Positions 1 to 5,796 of a stretch of DNA of 9,334 nucleotides are shown piece by piece. Within the stretch, counting starts at the first letter, position 1; each line of letters starts with the position of its first letter. The notes below the pieces were generated by a model. That model was not told the DNA's origin and did not search any database. It saw nothing but the letters and a program-made list of their open reading frames with translations. The position numbers were made by a program, and so were the translations under genes. Origin of the DNA: Selenomonadaceae bacterium (GTDB lineage: Bacteria; Bacillota; Negativicutes; Selenomonadales; Selenomonadaceae). Where the stretch lies: assembly GCA_016286075.1 (NCBI GenBank), contig JAEERZ010000075.1, positions 1-9,334 on the forward strand, given 5' to 3'.

Positions 1-2
1 TC

Positions 3-1154
3 CTGACCGGCGACCAGTTGAAACTTTACACGCTGATTTGGCAGCGGTTCGTCGCCTGCCAGATGAGCCCCGCCGTTTACGACACGCTGGCTGTGGGGAT
101 AGCGGGGGGCAAGCATTATGGCTGCCGCGCTTCCGGTTCGGTGATGAAATTCCCGGGCTTCACGGCGGTTTACGCGGAAGGCAGCAAGAAGGAGAAAGAC
201 GTGGTGCTGCCGGAGCTTTCCGTCGGCGACATTCTCGATCTCTCCGCCGTCCTTCCCGAGCAGCATTTCACCGAGCCGCCTCCGCGCTACAACGAGGCGT
301 CGCTGGTCAAGACGCTGGAGGAAAAGGGAATCGGCCGTCCGAGCACCTATGCGCCGATCATTGAGACGATTATCAACCGCGGCTATGTGGTTCGCGTGGA
401 AAAGACTTTCCGTCCGACGGAGCTCGGGGAGATTGTCGTCAAGATGCTGGAGGAGTATTTCAAGGACATTGTGGATGTGAAGTTCACCGCCACGATAGAA
501 ACCGAGCTGGACGAGATCGCCGACGGCAAGCGCGGCAAGAACAAGTTCCTCGCGGACTTCTACAGTCCTTTTGAGAAAACGCTGAAAGAGGCCGACGAAG
601 CCATCGGCCATGTGGAGCTTCCCGTGGAGGAATCCGACGTAATCTGCGAGCATTGCGGCCGCCGTATGGTGGTCAAGCAGGGACGGTTCGGAAAGTTCTT
701 GGCTTGCCCCGGTTTCCCCGAGTGCCGGAACACGAAGCCGTATCTGAAGGACACGGGCGCATTCTGCCCTCGCTGCGGCGGCAGCATCGTGGAGCGGCGC
801 ACGCGGCGCGGACGGATTTTTTACGGGTGCAAGAATTATCCCGATTGCGATTTCGTGACTTGGGACGTTCCCGAAACGGAGCCCTGCAAGACCTGCGGTT
901 CCTTGGTGCTCCGTCATTACTTCAAGAACGGGCGCACGCTGCGGTATTGCGTAAACGAAAGCTGCAAGACCCGCGTGGACCATCCGATCAACAAAGAATT
1001 GGAGCGCCTGCGCGCCCGCGCCGAGAAGAAGGCGCAAGGGGGAGCAGAGGCGAAGGCGGCGCCTAAGAAAGCGGCGGCCGCCAAGAAAAAGACAGCGGCA
1101 AAGAAGACGACTGTGAAAAAGGCCGCGAAGAAAACGACGGCGAAAAAGAAATAA
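3..1154 (+). CDS. topA: DNA topoisomerase I, C-terminal part (5' end outside window)
   Basis: Type IA topoisomerase that relaxes negatively supercoiled DNA by nicking and passing single strands. The frame is already open at position 3 (Leu-Thr-Gly-Asp-Gln), so the gene starts upstream and the catalytic tyrosine and Toprim domain are not visible. The fragment has 383 codons plus a stop. The family signature around HFTEPPPRYNEASLVKTLEE is at about 267-326, followed by GIGRPSTYAPI. Three topoisomerase C4 zinc ribbons follow: Cys pairs from 645 to 725, 765 to 848 and 885 to 965, each CxxC...CxnC. The protein ends in a Lys/Ala/Thr tail (about 1027-1151) resembling histone H1. The stop TAA is 3 nt before trmFO, so the two genes are probably co-transcribed. 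Identification is secure from the conserved sequence; the role of the tail is inference. Confidence 0.97.
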   Translation: MTGDQLKLYTLIWQRFVACQMSPAVYDTLAVGIAGGKHYGCRASGSVMKFPGFTAVYAEGSKKEKDVVLPELSVGDILDLSAVLPEQHFTEPPPRYNEASLVKTLEEKGIGRPSTYAPIIETIINRGYVVRVEKTFRPTELGEIVVKMLEEYFKDIVDVKFTATIETELDEIADGKRGKNKFLADFYSPFEKTLKEADEAIGHVELPVEESDVICEHCGRRMVVKQGRFGKFLACPGFPECRNTKPYLKDTGAFCPRCGGSIVERRTRRGRIFYGCKNYPDCDFVTWDVPETEPCKTCGSLVLRHYFKNGRTLRYCVNESCKTRVDHPINKELERLRARAEKKAQGGAEAKAAPKKAAAAKKKTAAKKTTVKKAAKKTTAKKK

Positions 1155-1157
1155 TCT

Positions 1158-2498
1158 ATGGATACCGTTAGCAAAATCAATCGAATCCTCATTGTCGGCG
1201 CGGGATTGGCGGGCAGCGAGGCGGCATGGCAGGCGGCGAGGCGCGGCGCGCGGGTGACGCTTTATGAGATGCGTCCCGTGGAATCCACGCCTGCGCATAA
1301 GACCGGCGGATTTGCCGAGCTCGTGTGCAGCAATTCGCTCCGGGCGGCGGGTTTGGAAAACGCCGTCGGCGTATTGAAGGAAGAGATGCGGCGGCTCGGC
1401 TCGATTGTCATGGAGGCCGCCGACGCGACCCGCGTTCCTGCGGGCGGCGCGCTGGCCGTGGACAGGGAGGGCTTCAGCCGCTACATTACGGAGCACGTCG
1501 AAAACCATCCGCTGGTTGAGGTGCGGCGCGAGCGTCTCGACTCTGTTCCCGTCGCCGAGGATGCCGTTACGATTGTCGCCAGCGGTCCGCTGACGGACGG
1601 CGCGCTGGCGGAGGACGTGGCGCGGCTGACGGGCGGCAAAGGGCTTTATTTTTACGACGCCGCCGCTCCAATCGTGACGCTGGATTCCGTGGACATGACG
1701 CGGGCCTATCGCGCTTCGCGTTACGGCAAAGGCGAGGCGGCCTATATCAACTGCCCGCTGACGAAGGAAGAATACGAGGCGTTTTGGGAAGCGCTTGTGA
1801 ATGCGGAGAAAGCGCCGACCCACGATTTCGAGAAAGAAGTGTTTTTCGAGGGCTGTATGCCCGCCGAGGTCATGGCGGCGCGGGGCAAAGACACGCTGCT
1901 CTTCGGCCCGATGAAGCCCGTGGGCCTCGAACACCCGGAGACGGGGGAGCGGCCGTATGCCGTGGTGCAGCTTCGGCAGGACGATGCGGCGGGGACGCTT
2001 TACAATATCGTCGGTTTTCAGACGCATTTGACGTGGCCGGAGCAGCGGCGCGTCTTTTCCATGATTCCCGCGCTGGCTCATGCGGAGTTCACGCGATACG
2101 GCGTCATGCATCGCAATACGTTTATCAATTCGCCGCTCGTTTTGCGTCCGACCATGCAGCTTGCGGACGATCCGCGGATTTTTTTCGCGGGGCAGATGAC
2201 CGGCGTGGAGGGCTACGTGGAGTCGGCGGCGGCGGGCTTGATGGCCGGAGTGAACGCCGCACGGATTCTTGCAGGAACAGAGCCGCTCGTATTTCCGCCG
2301 GAAACGGCTCACGGCGCGCTGGCGCATTATATCACCACGGCGGATCCCGTGCATTTTCAGCCGATGAACGTGAATTTCGGGCTGATGCCGCCGCTTTCAG
2401 AGCGGGTGCGGGACAAGAAGCTGAAAAAGCAGAAAATCGCGGAACGCGCGCTTTCGGCGCTGGAACAGTTCAAAGAAACATTCATGCCAAATTTTTGA
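1158..2498 (+). CDS. trmFO: Methylenetetrahydrofolate-tRNA-(uracil-5-)-methyltransferase TrmFO
   Basis: Folate- and FAD-dependent enzyme that makes 5-methyluridine at position 54 in the T-loop of tRNAs, using 5,10-methylenetetrahydrofolate as carbon donor. The 446-residue protein is close to the usual length of about 435-440. It opens with a Rossmann FAD-binding motif, VGAGLAGSEAAW (residues 13-24). The catalytic cysteine block ELVCSNSLR places Cys57 where B. subtilis has Cys53, and FFEGCMP places Cys233 where B. subtilis has Cys226. Other family blocks are YFYDAAAPIV, LFGPMKPVGLEHP and FFAGQMTGVEGYVESAA. The ATG lies 3 nt after the topA stop with no good Shine-Dalgarno sequence in front, so translation probably depends on coupling to topA. 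Unlike in Bacillus, no xerC follows it. Confidence 0.98.
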   Translation: MDTVSKINRILIVGAGLAGSEAAWQAARRGARVTLYEMRPVESTPAHKTGGFAELVCSNSLRAAGLENAVGVLKEEMRRLGSIVMEAADATRVPAGGALAVDREGFSRYITEHVENHPLVEVRRERLDSVPVAEDAVTIVASGPLTDGALAEDVARLTGGKGLYFYDAAAPIVTLDSVDMTRAYRASRYGKGEAAYINCPLTKEEYEAFWEALVNAEKAPTHDFEKEVFFEGCMPAEVMAARGKDTLLFGPMKPVGLEHPETGERPYAVVQLRQDDAAGTLYNIVGFQTHLTWPEQRRVFSMIPALAHAEFTRYGVMHRNTFINSPLVLRPTMQLADDPRIFFAGQMTGVEGYVESAAAGLMAGVNAARILAGTEPLVFPPETAHGALAHYITTADPVHFQPMNVNFGLMPPLSERVRDKKLKKQKIAERALSALEQFKETFMPNF

Positions 2499-2499
2499 A

Positions 2500-2522
2500 G
2501 TAGGAAAATCCTACTTTCCTAC
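2500..2522 (+). repeat. Small inverted repeat after trmFO (alternative hairpins)
   Basis: GTAGGAAA (2500-2507) and TTTCCTAC (2515-2522) can form an 8-bp stem with a 7-nt loop. The loop itself contains a second copy of the right-hand motif, so GTAGGA (2500-2505) could instead pair with TCCTAC (2509-2514). No T-tract follows, so this does not look like a normal intrinsic terminator. It begins 2 nt after the trmFO stop. Its function is unknown; it may protect the mRNA 3' end or mildly attenuate transcription. Confidence 0.5.
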
Positions 2523-2557
2523 CTCAGAAATTTTGATTTGAAAAATGGCACAGGTTT

Positions 2558-2567
2558 GGAGGAGGAG
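2558..2567 (+). promoter_or_regulatory. Ribosome binding site deciding the hslV start
   Basis: A strong purine block, GGAGGAGGAG, lies 4-9 nt before the ATG at 2572. An in-frame ATG at 2545 has only AT-rich sequence in front of it. The downstream ATG is therefore the better start. Confidence 0.85.
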
Positions 2568-2571
2568 CGTC

Positions 2572-3126
2572 ATGGAACAGCAACGGAATGAATTTCACGC
2601 CACCACCATTGTCGCCGTCCGTCATGAGGGCAGGACGGCCATCGCCGGCGACGGGCAGGTCACTTTCGGTCAGCACACGGTGATGAAGGCGAACGCCCGC
2701 AAGGTGCGCCGCATTTACCATGACAGCGTGCTGGCTGGTTTCGCTGGTTCGGTGGCCGATGCGTTCACGCTTTTCGAGAAATTCGAGGCGAAGCTGGAGG
2801 AGTTCAACGGGAATCTGCTTCGCTCGTCGGTAGAGCTGGCGAAGGAATGGCGCACGGATAAGGTGCTCCGCCGCCTCGAAGCCCTGCTGCTCGTCGCCGA
2901 CAGCGAGTCGCTCCTGATGGTTTCCGGCAACGGAGAAGTCATAGAACCGGACGGCGACGTGGCGGCTATCGGCTCTGGCGGTTTTTACGCCTTGGCGGCG
3001 GCCCGCGCGCTGAAAAAGCACGCCGCTTTCATGAGCGCGGCGGAGATCGCGCAGGAGGCGCTGGAAATCGCTGCCGACATCTGCGTGTTTACGAATCACA
3101 ATATTAAGGTCGAGGAATTGGACTGA
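2572..3126 (+). CDS. hslV: ATP-dependent protease peptidase subunit HslV (ClpQ)
   Basis: N-terminal-nucleophile peptidase forming the double hexameric proteolytic core of the cytosolic HslVU complex. From the ATG at 2572 the product is 184 residues. The start was chosen because of the strong ribosome binding site at 2558-2567 and because it aligns with known HslV N-termini. The sequence MEQQRNEFHATTIVAV implies that a 10-residue propeptide is removed to expose Thr11 as the nucleophile. The GDGQVTFGQ loop (Asp17 in mature numbering), ARKVRR with the catalytic-site lysine, LAGFAGSVADAFTLFE, LAKEWRTDKVLR and AIGSGG all match the family. The C-terminus VFTNHNIKVEELD is also typical. It is 109 nt upstream of its partner hslU. 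Unlike B. subtilis ClpQ (MSSFHATT), there is no serine just after Met. Confidence 0.97.
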   Translation: MEQQRNEFHATTIVAVRHEGRTAIAGDGQVTFGQHTVMKANARKVRRIYHDSVLAGFAGSVADAFTLFEKFEAKLEEFNGNLLRSSVELAKEWRTDKVLRRLEALLLVADSESLLMVSGNGEVIEPDGDVAAIGSGGFYALAAARALKKHAAFMSAAEIAQEALEIAADICVFTNHNIKVEELD

Positions 3127-3130
3127 TTAA

Positions 3131-3210
3131 AGAGTGGAGAGTAGAGAGTGAAGAGTGGAGATAGCGCCATGAATATGTAATATCTTCACTCTCCACTCTT
3201 AACTCTTCAC
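3131..3210 (+). repeat. Heptad-repeat inverted repeat (long hairpin) between hslV and hslU
   Basis: The left arm consists of four 7-bp units (AGAGTGG, AGAGTAG, AGAGTGA, AGAGTGG) at 3131-3158, followed by AGATA. The right arm has the opposite-strand version, TCTTCAC, TCTCCAC, TCTTAAC and TCTTCAC, at 3183-3210. Pairing 3134-3163 with 3181-3210 gives a stem of about 30 bp with only two real mismatches if G-U pairs are allowed, and a 17-nt loop. No T-run follows, so it is not a standard terminator. It fills nearly the whole hslV-hslU gap and may be a dispersed palindromic repeat or an mRNA-stability element. Confidence 0.85.
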
Positions 3211-3221
3211 ACTGCAATACG

Positions 3222-3227
3222 AGGAGG
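3222..3227 (+). promoter_or_regulatory. Ribosome binding site supporting a TTG start for hslU
   Basis: A perfect AGGAGG lies 8 nt before the TTG at 3236. No ATG or GTG exists at a suitable distance in that frame, and the TTG-initiated protein begins exactly where the HslU family begins. Confidence 0.88.
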
Positions 3228-3235
3228 ATATTTCT

Positions 3236-4633
3236 TTGCAGATTAACGAGCAGACGCCCCGGCAGATTGTCGAGGAACTGGATAAATACGTGGTCGGACA
3301 GGATCAGGCAAAGCGCGCTGTCGCTCTCGCCCTACGCAACCGCTGGCGCAGCCGCCAGCTCGACGAGTCCATGCGCGACGACGTGATTCCGAAGAATATT
3401 TTGATGATCGGCTCCACCGGCGTCGGCAAAACCGAAATCGCGCGCCGCCTGGCAAAGCTGGTCAAGGCTCCTTTTGTCAAGGTCGAAGCGACGAAGTTCA
3501 CCGAGGTGGGCTATGTGGGCCGCGATGTGGAAGCTATCGTCCGGGATTTGGCGGAAACGGCGGTGCGCATGGTGCGCAAGGAACGCATGGAGGAAGTGCG
3601 GGAAAAGGCGGAGCAGCTTGCGGAGGAGCGGATACTGGACGCCTTCGTGCCCGAACCGAAGCCTTCGAAGAATCCGCTGGGACGGCTTTTCGGAGCGGCG
3701 GACAGCACGGCAGCCGCCGTTTCCGAAGAAGAGAGCGAGCCTAAATACAAGGCGGGACGCGCCTGGTGCAAGAAACGTCTTGACGCGGGCGAGCTGGAAG
3801 ACGAGATGATCGAGATTGAGGTCGAGGACCAGGGGCGCCCGATGGTGGGCATGTTCGCCGGGTCGAGCCTCGAAAGCATGGGCGGCGATTTGCAGGATAT
3901 GATTTCCGGCCTCATGCCGAAAAAGCACAAGCGGCGCAAGGTCGCCGTCAAAGAAGCGCGCAAGATCTTCGCCCAGGAAGAAGCCGCCAAGCTCGTCGAT
4001 ATGGACGAGGTTTCAACGGAGGCGATTCAGGCCGCCGAGCGCAGCGGAATCGTGTTCTTGGACGAGATCGACAAGGTTGCGGTCAAGGACGGCCAGTCGG
4101 GGGGCGGGCATGACGTCTCGCGGGAAGGCGTGCAGCGCGACATTCTGCCCATCGTCGAAGGCTCCACGGTGATGACGAAATACGGTCCGGTGAAGACGGA
4201 TCATGTGCTGTTCATCGCGGCGGGCGCCTTCCATACGGCGAAGCCGTCCGACTTGATTCCCGAGCTGCAGGGGCGGTTCCCGATTCGCGTCGAGCTGGCG
4301 TCGTTGAAGGAAGAGGACTTTCGCCGCATTCTCGTGGAGCCGAAGAATGCTTTGATAAAACAGTATCAGGCGCTTCTTGCCACCGAGGGCGTCGAAATCT
4401 CCTTCACGGAGGAGGCTATCCGCCGTATCGCGCAGATGGCCTGCGAGGTCAACGCCCAGACGGAAAACATCGGCGCGCGGAGACTTCACACTTTGATGGA
4501 AAAACTGTTGGAACAGATTTCTTTCGACGCGCCGGAGCTGGAAGAAAAAAAGATTGAAATCGACGCCGACTATGTCGGGGAGAAGCTCTCGGAGCTGGCG
4601 GAGGACAGGGATTTGAGCCGCTTCATCCTGTAA
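3236..4633 (+). CDS. hslU: ATP-dependent protease ATPase subunit HslU (ClpY)
   Basis: AAA+ unfoldase that recognises, unfolds and threads substrates into HslV. The product is 465 residues, the usual size, and starts at TTG with a perfect AGGAGG upstream. It begins with TPRQIVEELDKYVVGQ. The Walker A motif is GSTGVGKT (59-66), with Ser where Pro is usual. The pore loop GYVGRD is at 92-97 and the intermediate (I) domain runs from about 110 to 245. Walker B is IVFLDEID (272-279), the region with the arginine finger is ELQGRFPIR (343-351), and the sensor-2 motif is NIGARRLH (411-418). The C-terminus SRFIL is the conserved tail that inserts between HslV subunits. An intrinsic terminator follows, which separates hslU from codY transcription at least in part. 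Confidence 0.98.
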   Translation: MQINEQTPRQIVEELDKYVVGQDQAKRAVALALRNRWRSRQLDESMRDDVIPKNILMIGSTGVGKTEIARRLAKLVKAPFVKVEATKFTEVGYVGRDVEAIVRDLAETAVRMVRKERMEEVREKAEQLAEERILDAFVPEPKPSKNPLGRLFGAADSTAAAVSEEESEPKYKAGRAWCKKRLDAGELEDEMIEIEVEDQGRPMVGMFAGSSLESMGGDLQDMISGLMPKKHKRRKVAVKEARKIFAQEEAAKLVDMDEVSTEAIQAAERSGIVFLDEIDKVAVKDGQSGGGHDVSREGVQRDILPIVEGSTVMTKYGPVKTDHVLFIAAGAFHTAKPSDLIPELQGRFPIRVELASLKEEDFRRILVEPKNALIKQYQALLATEGVEISFTEEAIRRIAQMACEVNAQTENIGARRLHTLMEKLLEQISFDAPELEEKKIEIDADYVGEKLSELAEDRDLSRFIL

Positions 4634-4637
4634 AACG

Positions 4638-4680
4638 AAATCGCATGTTGCCAAAATTTTCGGAAACATGCGATTTTTTT
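4638..4680 (+). terminator. Intrinsic terminator after hslU
   Basis: A 12-bp perfect stem, AAATCGCATGTT (4638-4649) with AACATGCGATTT (4665-4676), is followed by a T-run to 4680. It begins 4 nt after the hslU stop. The loop contains AAAATTTTC and a sequence resembling a CodY operator. Confidence 0.9.
4655..4669 (+). promoter_or_regulatory. Possible CodY box inside the hslU terminator
   Basis: AATTTTCGGAAACAT matches the published CodY consensus AATTTTCWGAAAATT at 12 of 15 positions. It lies about 55 bp upstream of the predicted codY transcription start and overlaps the loop and descending arm of the terminator. It could be an accessory operator, or a chance result of the A/T-rich loop. Confidence 0.4.
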
Positions 4681-4681
4681 A

Positions 4682-4710
4682 TATACATAAATAAGAAGAT
4701 ATGATATTAT
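4682..4710 (+). promoter_or_regulatory. Predicted codY promoter (extended -10)
   Basis: TATACA (4682-4687, four of six to TTGACA) is separated by 17 bp from TATTAT (4705-4710). TG at 4702-4703 gives an extended -10 (TGnTATTAT). Transcription would start near 4717, just after the hslU terminator. This is a motif match only. Confidence 0.6.
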
Positions 4711-4715
4711 ATAAA

Positions 4716-4730
4716 ATAATTCTGACAATT
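4716..4730 (+). promoter_or_regulatory. Possible CodY operator overlapping the codY transcription start
   Basis: ATAATTCTGACAATT matches the CodY consensus AATTTTCWGAAAATT at 11 of 15 positions, including the central TTCTGA. It overlaps the predicted +1 of codY, a position where binding would block transcription, so autorepression is plausible. The near-identity of the CodY recognition helix to that of B. subtilis makes use of the same consensus reasonable. Confidence 0.45.
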
Positions 4731-4760
4731 ATGCGGTTATGAATGGAAAGGAAGGATGAA

Positions 4761-5540
4761 ATGGCGACTCTGTTGGAAAAGACGAGAAAGATCAATCGGC
4801 TGCTGCAGCGGATGGAGAACGTGGACTACGAAAGCGTGTCCCGCGTCCTTTGCAACGTCATCGGGGCGAATGTCTACATTGCGGACAAAGACGGCAAAAT
4901 TTCGGGCCATGCGTTCGTCGATGATTTCGAGTGCGACCTGATGGTGGACAAGGTCATCCAAAAAGGAACTTTCCCGAAAAAGTATGCGAAATGGCTTTTG
5001 AAGAGCGACGAGACGGCGGCGAATCTCAGATCGAAAAGCGGGATGTGTGCGTTTGCGTCGGATAACACCCCGTGTGCGTTCAACGGGAAAAATACGACGA
5101 TAGTCCCGATTTATGGCGTGGGCGAGCGGATCGGTACGCTGATTCTCGCAAAATACGACGAGACTTTCACCGACGACGATTTGATCCTTGCGGAATACGG
5201 CGCGGCGGTGGTCGGACTGGAAATGCTCCGTGAACGCACGCAGGAGATTGAAGTGGGCGCGCGGGAGCAGGCGACCGTGCAGATCGCCTTGGCTACGCTT
5301 TCCTTCTCGGAGCTCAAGGCCGCAGATGCGATCATCTCCAAACTTGACGGTATGGAAGGTCTCCTGATCGCCTCCAAGGTCGCCGATGAGAATAAGATTA
5401 CGCGTTCCGTCATCGTCAACGCGCTTCGCAAATTTGAATCGGCGGGTATCATCGAATCCCGTTCTCTCGGCATGAAAGGCACGTATATCAAGGTTCTCAA
5501 CAGGCACTTGCTCGGAGAGATCGCGAAACTGAGGCATTGA
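4761..5540 (+). CDS. codY: Global nutrient-responsive transcriptional regulator CodY
   Basis: Pleiotropic DNA-binding regulator of Gram-positive bacteria that senses branched-chain amino acids and, in many species, GTP, and controls metabolism, motility and other stationary-phase functions. The ATG at 4761 gives 259 residues, the same length as B. subtilis CodY. An in-frame ATG at 4743 would add six residues, but MATLLEKTRKIN aligns directly with the B. subtilis start and GGAAGGA precedes it. The N-terminal GAF domain spans about residues 1-155 and includes TTIVPIYGVGERIGTLILA and DDDLILAEYGAAVVGLE. The winged helix lies at about 200-247, with helix-turn-helix ASKVADENKITRSVIVNALR (204-223) and SLGMKGTYIKVLN, nearly identical to B. 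subtilis. Effector-pocket positions differ: Leu60 aligns with Arg61, Lys64 with Met65, and Ala99-Ser100 with Pro99-Val100. Phe71 and Phe98 are kept. It has its own predicted promoter. Confidence 0.97.
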   Translation: MATLLEKTRKINRLLQRMENVDYESVSRVLCNVIGANVYIADKDGKISGHAFVDDFECDLMVDKVIQKGTFPKKYAKWLLKSDETAANLRSKSGMCAFASDNTPCAFNGKNTTIVPIYGVGERIGTLILAKYDETFTDDDLILAEYGAAVVGLEMLRERTQEIEVGAREQATVQIALATLSFSELKAADAIISKLDGMEGLLIASKVADENKITRSVIVNALRKFESAGIIESRSLGMKGTYIKVLNRHLLGEIAKLRH

Positions 5541-5796
5541 GGCAGACAAAAGGGCACAATTCCGCGCTGTTTGGGACAGATTTCTCATTTATTATATTTT
5601 TGTTAAAAAGTAGCAAATATTGTTATTTTCTTGTGAAAAACATGGTAAAATATACAAAATATGATAAAATAAAGGAAGTTTGTGTAGGCACCCGTTATTG
5701 CCCGCAGTCTTTTTGCGTGTCAAAAAGCCGCCGGAGCTTATTTCGTGTGTCTGATTCGTGTTTTCTTTGAGGGGAAGTCTTTGCGGGGGGATAGGT
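5541..5796 (+). other. codY-flgB intergenic region / flagellar operon leader
   Basis: This stretch has no credible gene. The first half (about 5580-5675) is strongly AT-rich and the second half is mixed. No convincing terminator follows codY, so read-through into flgB is possible. The leader contains a small hairpin, CTTTTTG (5709-5715) with CAAAAAG (5721-5727), and an imperfect direct repeat, CTTTGAGGGG (5765-5774) and CTTTGCGGGG (5779-5788). CCCGCA (5701-5706) could pair with TGCGGG (5782-5787), which would partly cover the flgB ribosome binding site. Confidence 0.6.
5643..5670 (+). promoter_or_regulatory. Candidate promoter elements for the flagellar operon
   Basis: Two extended -10 motifs of the same form, TGgTAAAAT (5643-5651) and TGaTAAAAT (5662-5670), lie 19 bp apart in the AT-rich stretch upstream of flgB. 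Neither has a good -35 at 16-18 bp, which is tolerated for extended -10 promoters. No sigma-D type GCCGATAT motif is seen. Either would leave an untranslated leader of roughly 120-140 nt. Confidence 0.35.

Noticed and set aside
2545..2571. Upstream in-frame ATG for hslV adding nine residues
   Set aside because: It has no ribosome binding site, and the extra residues overlap the strong site that serves the ATG at 2572.
5621..5640. TTTTC-TTGT-GAAAA as a CodY box near the flagellar promoter
   Set aside because: The half-sites are separated by 4 bp instead of the 1-bp centre of the CodY consensus, leaving too many mismatches in any 15-bp alignment.
5676..5760. Possible c-di-GMP-I riboswitch upstream of flgB
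   Set aside because: The segment around CAAAAAGCCGCCGG resembles part of the class I core. The GAAA tetraloop hairpin and GGCAAA element are not found, so a riboswitch cannot be called from the sequence alone.
5537..5770. A 77-codon open frame spanning the codY stop and the AT-rich intergenic region
   Set aside because: It begins inside the last codons of codY and has no ribosome binding site. Its composition follows the AT-rich DNA, and it overlaps promoter-like sequence.
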